Shown: positions 5,978 to 12,359 of the stretch, piece by piece
How positions within the stretch are numbered: position 1 is the stretch's first letter
How the letters are laid out: every line of letters begins with the position of its first letter
Origin: Candidatus Bathyarchaeota archaeon
GTDB lineage: Archaea; Thermoproteota; Bathyarchaeia; Bathyarchaeales; B26-1
Reading direction: 5' to 3'
DNA length: 15,329 bases
Assembly: GCA_003662645.1 (NCBI GenBank)
Contig: QMYL01000003.1
Coordinates: 1 to 15,329, forward strand
The notes under the pieces: model-generated
Seen by the model: only the letters and a program-made list of their open reading frames with translations
Told to the model about the DNA's origin: nothing
Databases searched by the model: none
Made by a program: the position numbers and the translations under genes

Positions 5978-6508
5978 ATGAGTGAGACTGCGATGAAGCA
6001 CAAGGCTGAGGCTCCAAAAAGCCTCAAATTCGCCGTGATAACATGCAGTTCATCCAGGTATGAGTCCTTCTCGAAGACGGGGAGAATTGACGACCCCTCA
6101 GGGGACCTAATAACCAGAGCCGTCGAGGAGGCTGGGCATAGGGTTACCTTGAGGAGGCTGGTCCCGGATGATAGGGCTGTAATACAAAGGGTTATAATGA
6201 AGGCCCTAAGGTCCAAGAGGGTCGACGCGATAATAACCTGTGGGGGCACCGGGATAAGCCCTAAGGATGTGACGATAGAGGCCGTCAGACCACTACTGGA
6301 GAAGGAGCTAGACGGCTTCGGGGAGCTCTTCAGGTCTCTAAGCTACGAGGAGATAGGCTCAGCCGCTATGATGACCCGCGCGATAGCAGGCGTATCGGGG
6401 GGTAAGGCAGTCTTCTGTATACCAGGCTCCCCCCAGGGCATATCTATAGCCCTTAAGAGGCTGATCCTCCCGGAGGTTGGACATGTAATAAAACACGCTA
6501 GGGAGTGA
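5978..6508 (+). CDS. moaB: MoaB/MogA-family molybdopterin adenylyltransferase
   Basis: MoaB proteins in archaea adenylylate molybdopterin ahead of metal insertion, for Mo or W enzymes. The 176-residue protein carries the family motifs: FAVITCSSSRY, DPSGDLITRAVEEAGH (with the Mg-binding Asp at about 43), TCGGTGISPKDVTIEA (87-102), ELDGFGELFR and FCIPGSPQGI near the C-terminus. I choose the ATG at 5978 because GGTGAG lies 4 bases upstream; in-frame TTG (5966) and GTG (5969) starts would add four residues. A weak TATA-like TTAA at about 5941 could give it its own promoter. Its stop TGA (6506-6508) lies in the ribosome binding site of the next gene, so the two are translationally linked. Confidence 0.94.
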   Translation: MSETAMKHKAEAPKSLKFAVITCSSSRYESFSKTGRIDDPSGDLITRAVEEAGHRVTLRRLVPDDRAVIQRVIMKALRSKRVDAIITCGGTGISPKDVTIEAVRPLLEKELDGFGELFRSLSYEEIGSAAMMTRAIAGVSGGKAVFCIPGSPQGISIALKRLILPEVGHVIKHARE

Positions 6509-6513
6509 TTATT

Positions 6514-7344
6514 ATGGGCTTTATGGATGATATCAAAAACTTGACGGTCTGTGGTGGGGAGCTCGCCATATCTTGGCTTGGACAGAACTCCTACATATTC
6601 AAGACCCCGAGGGGCACACTGATCGCTGTAGACCCTTACCTCTCTAGGATACCCCCGGAGGGTGTGGAAGTTGAGGAATACTTCGTCCACCCAGAGCCCC
6701 CAGTTAAACCCGAGGATTTCAGGGTCGATTACGTCTTCTGCACCCATGACCACTCCGACCACACAGACCCGATAACCCTCTCAGCGATCGCCAAGCACTC
6801 GCCAAGAACCATATTCTTCGGCACACCGGAGTCCTACCGGCACTTCTTGAGGGCCGGCATACCCAAGGATAGAGCCAGAAGCCTAAGGGATGGCGAGACC
6901 ATTGAGGTTGGGGACTTCAAGGTTTCAGCCCTCAGTTCGATAATAGGCTGCGAGAGGGATGGGAGGGGTAGGAAGTGGACAACCCACTACGGATACATCT
7001 TCGACTTCGGCTTCGTCAAAGTCTACAATATGGGAGACTCCTCACCAGAGGTTGTGGCTGACCCAACCACCGTTCTAGGGAGGGTGGCAAACTTCTCACC
7101 AGAGATAGCGATACTACCGATAATCGGGGACTTCCCAGGTAGGAGGCCCGAAGACGCCGTAAAATTCGCGAAGATAATAAAGCCCAAGATAGTTATACCA
7201 TCCCACTACGGCTGCTTCAAGAGGAGGACGATAGACCCAAAGGTATTCGCCGAGTTGCTGGAAGGAACACCAGACATAAAACCGGTCATAATAGACTACA
7301 TGGGGGTCTACATCTACAGAGAGACGCAACCCATAAGGCAATAA
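6514..7344 (+). CDS. UlaG-like metallo-beta-lactamase-fold hydrolase
   Basis: A 276-residue cytoplasmic hydrolase of the metallo-beta-lactamase superfamily, closest to the UlaG/UPF0173 branch (UlaG is a lactonase for L-ascorbate-6-phosphate). The opening LAISWLGQNSYIFKTPRG and VDPYLS fit that branch. The metal site is intact: THDHSDHTDP (HxHxDH, His78, His80, Asp82, His83), His158 in THYGYIF, Asp175 in NMGDSS and His231 in PSHYGCF. The actual substrate cannot be told from sequence. The ATG at 6514 follows GGGAGTGA (6501-6508); the GTG at 6505, overlapping the moaB stop, is possible but has no ribosome binding site. Overlap with moaB places it in the same operon, but a role in molybdopterin synthesis is only suggested by position. 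Confidence 0.9.
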   Translation: MGFMDDIKNLTVCGGELAISWLGQNSYIFKTPRGTLIAVDPYLSRIPPEGVEVEEYFVHPEPPVKPEDFRVDYVFCTHDHSDHTDPITLSAIAKHSPRTIFFGTPESYRHFLRAGIPKDRARSLRDGETIEVGDFKVSALSSIIGCERDGRGRKWTTHYGYIFDFGFVKVYNMGDSSPEVVADPTTVLGRVANFSPEIAILPIIGDFPGRRPEDAVKFAKIIKPKIVIPSHYGCFKRRTIDPKVFAELLEGTPDIKPVIIDYMGVYIYRETQPIRQ

Positions 7345-7394
7345 ACCGGATCATAAGGGTTAGAATCTAAGCTGAGCCACCTTAACGCAATATC

Positions 7395-7453
7395 GGAAAG
7401 TTTTTGAACCCTCACACATGTTTATGGAGGCTTAACAGAACCCTTGGAGGTTA
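7395..7453 (+). promoter_or_regulatory. Possible promoter and ribosome binding site of the GNAT gene
   Basis: The 115-base gap after the hydrolase holds two weak TATA-like stretches, TTTTTGAA (7401-7408) and TTTATGG (7421-7427), and a strong GGAGGTTA (7446-7453) seven bases before the ATG at 7460. The T-run at 7401 could instead serve as a terminator for the upstream operon. Confidence 0.35.
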
Positions 7454-7459
7454 CGGTAG

Positions 7460-8314
7460 ATGGGAAGGTTCCATGTAAGAACAGCCCGCCCCGAAGACGT
7501 CGTCTCGATAGTGAGGGTTGCAAATCAAGCCTTCCTCGAGACGGCTAGGCTTACGGGCCTCATAGGCAGGGGCTTCGCCCAGACCATGGCTGATTACGGT
7601 GAATGGTGCTTTGTGGCTGAGGATGAGGATGACGGGATCATCGGCTTCCTGGTTGGAGCCCACAGCGAGGATAAAGCTACCATAAAGTGGATAGCCGTCC
7701 ACCCCGACTATTGGGATAGAGGTGTCGGCGGCCAACTCTTGAAGGCCATAGAGGATAAGGCCCGACGGGAGGGCTTGAAGATCGTTGAGACGGGAACACC
7801 CTTCGCCCGAGGCTTCTACGAGAGGTACGGCTTCAGGTGTGTGGAGGTCCAGAAGGCTCTAATCCTCGAGCTGGTTGGGAGGAGGGTCACGCCTCCGGAA
7901 GAGATCCAGATGAAGCCCCTAATCTTGGACGACCTAGGGAAGCTTGCTAGGTTCATGGAGCGTGGTGAGTACCTCCGCTTCCTCACATCCTACTTTAACA
8001 GCTTCACCGACGACCCGGAGAAGGCCCTTCTAGGGCTGGACCGCGACGAGGCAGTCGGAGTTGTGATAGGGCGTACCGACAATATATACAAGGACCTAGT
8101 GAAGGTGGAGTACATCCACCCAGTCGAGCCGAGTTACGCCCTAAGCCTCCTGTATGGGTTGGTTCACCTCTGCTCCACGGAGGGCCTGAGATGGGTGGGT
8201 GTTAGGCTTCCAATCCAAGGTATAAGTGAGGAAGCCCTAACGCGGATGGGCTGGAGGGAGGCTAAACTCCCAACCTTCTGGACACGCTACAGAATGCGTA
8301 AAGAGTTGAGGTGA
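7460..8314 (+). CDS. GNAT-family N-acetyltransferase, probable tandem GNAT
   Basis: The N-terminal half (about residues 5-145) is a complete GNAT domain that transfers an acyl group from acyl-CoA to an amine. It shows the RTARPEDVVSIVRVANQAF opening, strand IKWIAVHPDYW and the acetyl-CoA pyrophosphate loop DRGVGGQLL (86-94), then TPFARGFYERYGFR. The second half (about 150-284) looks like a degenerate GNAT copy (MKPLILDDLGKLARFM and YIHPVEPSYALSLLYGLVHL) without the Q/RxxGxG loop, as in two-domain GNATs where only one domain is active. The substrate is unknown. A good ribosome binding site supports the start. It is convergent with the sulfatase-fold gene (16-base gap). Confidence 0.88.
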   Translation: MGRFHVRTARPEDVVSIVRVANQAFLETARLTGLIGRGFAQTMADYGEWCFVAEDEDDGIIGFLVGAHSEDKATIKWIAVHPDYWDRGVGGQLLKAIEDKARREGLKIVETGTPFARGFYERYGFRCVEVQKALILELVGRRVTPPEEIQMKPLILDDLGKLARFMERGEYLRFLTSYFNSFTDDPEKALLGLDRDEAVGVVIGRTDNIYKDLVKVEYIHPVEPSYALSLLYGLVHLCSTEGLRWVGVRLPIQGISEEALTRMGWREAKLPTFWTRYRMRKELR

Positions 8315-8330
8315 GAGAGGGTAAAGGCCG

Positions 8331-9722
8331 CTAACTTCTCAGAGCGTTGTACCAGCGCAGCTCTGGTATATCCAGTTGGTAGCGTGGGAGGCTTCCGCCA
8401 GCGTCCCTCAAGATCCTCTTATACATCCTCTCACAGATGTCGGGTCTCTCTTCTGCTATGTTGTTGTACTGTCCGGGGTCTTCATGTAGGTCGTATAGCC
8501 TCCTATGCTCTCCATCTAGATCTGAGATGTAGGCGTAATCCTCATCCCGACACCAGACCCAACCTCCAAATATCGAAGTCATGTATTCCCGTCTATCCTT
8601 CCTCTCACCCGTAACCCACTCCCAAAGGTTTCTTCCATCGATGGGTGTTGGTGGGGATATGCCCAAGAAGGCTAAGATCGTTGGTAGGATGTCGTGGTGG
8701 CTAACATAGGCATCGCACTCCATGCCAGCGTACTCCCTGTCTGGGTGGTATACCATGAAGACTAGGTCCATCAGCTCCGGGTATAGGCAGTAGGGAGCCT
8801 TATGGAGTATGCCGTGTTCCATTATCGGATGCCCGTGGTCCGACGTAAGAACTACTATCGTATTGTCCCATAGGCCGAGCTCCCTAACCCTCCTCAAGAG
8901 TTTGCCGACATACTTATCAACTAAGGTTACCTCGCCGGCGTACTGGGCCCTAGTATACTCGAGTTCGCCCTCCCTGAACTCGTAGGGTCCGGTGCGGGTA
9001 TTTATTATCCTCCTGCCTGTATAATTGGCCGTATCGAAGTATAGGTCTAAGATGGGTTTGGGAGCTATCCACGGCTCGTGGGGGTCAAACTCATCAACGA
9101 CTAGGAGGAACCTTCCCCTCTTATAGTTCTCCTCCAACCAATCGATAGCTCCACCGAAGGTCCTAGCCGGGAACCAATCACTCTCATCCCTCCAACCCCG
9201 CATATTAGCTAGGCAGTAGTGCAGCGTGTGGCCGACACATCCATAGGCGAGTTCGCAGGGTAGGTTCCTCAAGTCCTCGATATCCCCCTCTAGTGGAACT
9301 CTGTAACGGTCAGCCTCCTGCCCACGGATCCAAATCCAGCAGTCGAACCCCCTATGGAAGTTCATGGAGGGCTTGAACATGTGGTAGGTCGATGTGTACA
9401 TGGCTGTTATGTAGCCCTCCCTCCTCAGTATCTCCGCGAGGGTGATATGGCTCTCGGGTATCGGCTCCCAACCAGGTATCTTCACGTTATCCCCCTTTCT
9501 GGGAGTGTAGCCCTTATTCGGGAAGGTTCTCATCCCCGTGTGGAGGGCTCTCCTGACGGGTATAGTTGGAAGTGCCTCCGGGAAGGCCCTCGTGAATAGA
9601 ACGCTCTCCTTGGCCAACCCATCGATCTCAGGGGTCTTTATCCAGTCGTTCCCGTAGCATCCAACGTGATCCTTCCTCAGGCTGTCCAACATTATTATGA
9701 TGACGTTCATATCATCCGGCAT
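8331..9722 (-). CDS. Sulfatase-fold (alkaline phosphatase superfamily) hydrolase with Thr nucleophile
   Basis: The 463-residue protein has the sulfatase architecture: NVIIIMLDSLRKDHVGCYG (metal Asp at 13), a nucleophile segment, DEFDPHEPW (Asp213, His215), VVLTSDHGHPIMEHG (Asp295, His296) and HDILPTILAFLGI near the C-terminal subdomain. Genuine sulfatases have C/S-x-P-x-R, whose Cys or Ser becomes formylglycine; here the motif is T53-I-P-V-R57 followed by RALHTGM. Thr is the nucleophile in phosphodiesterases and nucleotide pyrophosphatases of the same superfamily, so a phosphoester substrate may be more likely than a sulfate ester. No signal peptide is seen, so it is probably cytoplasmic. The ATG at 9720-9722 has GGAAGG directly beside it, too close; the ATG at 9708-9710 (residue 5) is an alternative start. 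Confidence 0.9.
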   Translation of the reverse strand: MPDDMNVIIIMLDSLRKDHVGCYGNDWIKTPEIDGLAKESVLFTRAFPEALPTIPVRRALHTGMRTFPNKGYTPRKGDNVKIPGWEPIPESHITLAEILRREGYITAMYTSTYHMFKPSMNFHRGFDCWIWIRGQEADRYRVPLEGDIEDLRNLPCELAYGCVGHTLHYCLANMRGWRDESDWFPARTFGGAIDWLEENYKRGRFLLVVDEFDPHEPWIAPKPILDLYFDTANYTGRRIINTRTGPYEFREGELEYTRAQYAGEVTLVDKYVGKLLRRVRELGLWDNTIVVLTSDHGHPIMEHGILHKAPYCLYPELMDLVFMVYHPDREYAGMECDAYVSHHDILPTILAFLGISPPTPIDGRNLWEWVTGERKDRREYMTSIFGGWVWCRDEDYAYISDLDGEHRRLYDLHEDPGQYNNIAEERPDICERMYKRILRDAGGSLPRYQLDIPELRWYNALRS

Positions 9723-9753
9723 CCTTCCAGTCCTCCATCTCCTATCTCAGATG

Positions 9754-9799
9754 AAGCCTCTTAAAGCCTTCCCCATCATGGAGGCTTTAACCTTTAATA
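9754..9799. promoter_or_regulatory. Divergent promoter with inverted repeat
   Basis: Between the sulfatase-fold and amidotransferase genes, AAGCCTC (9754-9760) and GAGGCTT (9781-9787) form a perfect 7-bp inverted repeat. A TATA-like TTTAAGAG (minus strand, 9760-9767) touches the left arm and would start the leftward gene near 9737. TTTAAC (9785-9790) in the right arm or TTTAAT (9793-9798) could start the rightward gene near 9815-9825. The layout looks like an operator shared by two divergent promoters. Confidence 0.45.
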
Positions 9800-9842
9800 G
9801 TTACATAACCGTTCATTATTCAAGGTTGAGGGTAGAGCTAGG

Positions 9843-10676
9843 TTGTGCCGCCTCTTCGGGATGTTATCCACAGAGCCGACCGATGCGCATAGATACCTCC
9901 TCGACGATCCCTGCTCAATCTATAATCAGAGTAGATCGGATCCCAGACGCCTACAAGGTGACGGGTGGGGTTTAGGCTTCTACGTCGACGGAACCCCAAG
10001 GCTGGTGAAGAGCGAGAAGCCCATCTACACAGAGCTTGGAAGGTTCACCTCAGTGATAGAACCCCTGAGCTCCAGGTTGATTTTGGCTCACATAAGGAGG
10101 GCGAGCAACCCAAGGGGCCTCCCAAGGGAGAGGATAATCTCGGCTGAGTGTTCACAACCCTTCATGTATGGACGTTACATATTCGTTCATAACGGTTCCA
10201 TAAATATCCCAGACGAGGTTATGGAGGTCCTTGGAAAATGGAGGTCAAGGGTTGAGGGGTTGAACGACAGTGAGGTCTACTTCTGGTTCTTAATGAGGGA
10301 GATGGAGGAGAACGGAGTAGGCCTACCGGAGGCCATAAGGAGGTTCCAGAGTACATTGTCAGACCTATGGGAGGATTGTAGGGATAGACATCCTGATAAG
10401 GACAGCCCATACAGCATACTGAACATAATACTCACCGATGGGGAGAGGATATATGCGTATACGGGATACGACGAGGAGAGGTATGGCTCCGTCAAGTCTC
10501 TATGCTTCGGAGATCAACCCTGCTTCGAGATGTCGTACGTCCACACGCCTGAAAAACTCGTCGTCTCATCCGAGAAGACGAATAGGAACGAGGATTGGCA
10601 GCCCTTGAGGAATGGACATCTACTAACCGGCGAGGTCATAGACGGAACTGTAAGGGTGGATATCCAGAGGGTTTAA
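9843..10676 (+). CDS. Class II glutamine amidotransferase (YafJ/EgtC-like Ntn hydrolase)
   Basis: The 277-residue protein is a stand-alone class II glutamine amidotransferase domain, hydrolysing glutamine (or another amide) with an N-terminal cysteine. Motifs are in order: MCRLFGM (Cys2 nucleophile once Met is removed), GDGWGLGFY (39-47), LILAHIRRAS (79-88), ECSQPF and FVHNGSI (114-120), and VVSSEKTNRNEDWQPL near the end. The start is fixed by chemistry: the TTG at 9843 directly precedes the TGC for Cys2, and GAGGGT at 9828-9833 is the ribosome binding site. No synthase domain is fused, as in YafJ and EgtC; the acceptor or substrate is unknown. It is divergent from the sulfatase-fold gene and convergent with the membrane-protein gene, with a 6-base gap. 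Confidence 0.9.
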   Translation: MCRLFGMLSTEPTDAHRYLLDDPCSIYNQSRSDPRRLQGDGWGLGFYVDGTPRLVKSEKPIYTELGRFTSVIEPLSSRLILAHIRRASNPRGLPRERIISAECSQPFMYGRYIFVHNGSINIPDEVMEVLGKWRSRVEGLNDSEVYFWFLMREMEENGVGLPEAIRRFQSTLSDLWEDCRDRHPDKDSPYSILNIILTDGERIYAYTGYDEERYGSVKSLCFGDQPCFEMSYVHTPEKLVVSSEKTNRNEDWQPLRNGHLLTGEVIDGTVRVDIQRV

Positions 10677-10682
10677 CCCTTT

Positions 10683-11534
10683 CTATTCTGAACCCTTCTC
10701 CTTCTCCCTCCTCATCTCCCAACGTCCAACTAGAGCGAATAGGTTTATGAAAACCACGGCTATGAGGATGATGAAGGGGCTGCTGAGGAATACATCCTCG
10801 ACCGGGAGGGGTATGCGGAAAGTTATAATATCCCCGATAACCCTAACATCCGTTGCGTCCTTGGGAAGTATTATGTGGAAGACCGTGTAGGTCTCTAGGG
10901 AGCCAGGTGATCCATGATACTCATATGTAAAAAGCTTATGTGCATAGCCCTCCGGGTCCATATACTCGGTCTGGTTCCACTCCTCGATGAACCTGCCGAA
11001 GTACTTTGCCAAGTTTAGGGTCAAGATCTCGCTGCCATTCCGATCTCTTATCTCTAGGTTGACCCTCCTCCATCCGGTCCTAACCGTATAGACGACCGAT
11101 GACATATTCCTATCCAGTTCGAAGCTCACGACATCGCTCCCGGCTAGGTAGAAGCTGACCTCAATGGATTTACCGGCTGGGTTCATCTTTAAGTCCTCGC
11201 CATAGAAGAGGATGTTCGTGTAACCCCTCTCCTTATACCTATCGACTATGAACCTTGGAATAGTTGAACTGTTAAAGATTTCAGTCTGCATAAGCCTCTC
11301 CATAACCGTCGAGTTTATCCCAGCCACGCTCAATGTGATGTGGATCCCCTGATCAACCTCCGAGACGACGCTCACCAAGGCTAGATCAGCCGAGAATAAC
11401 GCATACGATGCGACGGTGAGGATGAGTGTGAGGAGGGCTGAAACTCTGACGCACCAACCCGAATCGACCACGTTCCTCATCTCCACAGCGAGGTTAAAGG
11501 ATGGTGAACCCCCAACAAATAAAACGGTTGTCAT
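10683..11534 (-). CDS. Two-helix membrane protein with a large extracytoplasmic domain
   Basis: I do not recognise the family. The 283-residue protein has an N-terminal hydrophobic segment (about 30-55, VSALLTLILTVASYALF) that is a signal anchor or signal peptide, a polar domain of about 190 residues, and a C-terminal membrane helix (about 250-271, PFIILIAVVFINLFALVG) followed by a basic tail (RWEMRREKEK). This fits an outside domain with a cytoplasmic C-terminus. Five N-x-S/T sequons (Asn 74, 88, 143, 166 and 187) support a glycosylated outside domain, as on archaeal surface proteins. I start at the ATG at 11532-11534, which overlaps the stop of the PAC2 gene as ATGA and follows GGATGG. An ATG at 11480 would give a shorter, more classical signal sequence. 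Confidence 0.75.
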   Translation of the reverse strand: MTTVLFVGGSPSFNLAVEMRNVVDSGWCVRVSALLTLILTVASYALFSADLALVSVVSEVDQGIHITLSVAGINSTVMERLMQTEIFNSSTIPRFIVDRYKERGYTNILFYGEDLKMNPAGKSIEVSFYLAGSDVVSFELDRNMSSVVYTVRTGWRRVNLEIRDRNGSEILTLNLAKYFGRFIEEWNQTEYMDPEGYAHKLFTYEYHGSPGSLETYTVFHIILPKDATDVRVIGDIITFRIPLPVEDVFLSSPFIILIAVVFINLFALVGRWEMRREKEKGSE

Positions 11535-12283
11535 ATGAACCATCCGGGTTCCGTCCCCCTTCCCCTCCCGGCTCCCCTCTTAGGCTGGAACATCCACTTG
11601 AAGGGCTTTGCGACGTCAAGGGCTTTAACAACCTCTTCCATGCCGTCTAGGTTCACCCTCAACCCCAAAACCCTAGATATGCCCTTCAAGACCTCACGGG
11701 CCGCATCCACATCCGGTTGGGTTCCAGGGGTCTCAGCCAAGAGGCAGAAACCCCTCATACCGCGTAGTTTACCCAATCCTATCAGGAGGCCCGCTACACC
11801 GAATATCTGCCCCGGTAGGACCTCGGCGCCTAGGCTTCTCGCCTCCTCAGCCATCTCGGCGTCCGACGCCGCGTAGTATAGTTTAGGCTCCTTAACCTCC
11901 CTTCCGGGCCTATACCCCCCTAGGGTTATTATGTGTCTGCATCCCATCTCTTGAGCTATGTCGAGTATCCGACCGCAGAGTTCATACTGCCCCCTCGTCG
12001 TCAATGCCTGGGTGTTCCCATACAGTATTATGCGGTTCCTCTCCTCCATCGTTCCTTTATGGTAGTAGAGTTGGCTCATCGGGAACTTTAGGCCTCCCCC
12101 CTCGGTTGGGATGGCTACGTTCTGGAAGGATGAGCAGTAGACCTCGCCGAAGAGCTTAGCCTCCAACTGCCTGATCAGGTGTAACGCAACTATGTTGGCG
12201 ACTAAACCTATCCCCGGTAACCCCTCGATCAACACCGGATCTCGAAGTTGGGGCTTCTCGCGGAATCTAACTATACACACCAT
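11531..12283 (-). CDS. PAC2-family protein (proteasome assembly chaperone-like)
   Basis: The PAC2 family includes archaeal PbaA and PbaB, which assist or dock on the 20S proteasome, as well as uncharacterised members. Key motifs are DPVLIEGLPGIGLVANIVAL (15-34), KLFGEVYCSSFQ, HIITLGGYRPG, GQIFGVAGLLIGLG (about 157-170) and AETPGTQPDVDAAREVLK. At 250 residues it is of normal length. The extreme C-terminus is a flexible Gly/Arg linker ending in Trp-Phe-Ile, which resembles the HbYX tail used by PbaB and proteasome activators, with Phe for Tyr. A leftward TATA box at 12312-12318 predicts a nearly leaderless start at 12283. The membrane-protein gene overlaps its stop, so the two form an operon. 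Confidence 0.9.
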   Translation of the reverse strand: MVCIVRFREKPQLRDPVLIEGLPGIGLVANIVALHLIRQLEAKLFGEVYCSSFQNVAIPTEGGGLKFPMSQLYYHKGTMEERNRIILYGNTQALTTRGQYELCGRILDIAQEMGCRHIITLGGYRPGREVKEPKLYYAASDAEMAEEARSLGAEVLPGQIFGVAGLLIGLGKLRGMRGFCLLAETPGTQPDVDAAREVLKGISRVLGLRVNLDGMEEVVKALDVAKPFKWMFQPKRGAGRGRGTEPGWFI

Positions 12284-12309
12284 CAGCCTGCGCCTTCACC
12301 TTCAGCTAG

Positions 12310-12338
12310 CATTTAAATTGTCAATGTTATAATTAAAC
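12310..12338. promoter_or_regulatory. Divergent promoters of the PAC2 gene and tgtA
   Basis: TTTAAAT at 12312-12318 (read leftward as ATTTAAA) predicts a start near 12289, six bases before the PAC2 ATG. TTATAATT at about 12327-12334 predicts a rightward start near 12357-12360, on the tgtA ATG. Both genes therefore look leaderless or nearly so. Confidence 0.5.
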
Positions 12339-12359
12339 TTCTTGGCGTGGATCGGCGTT

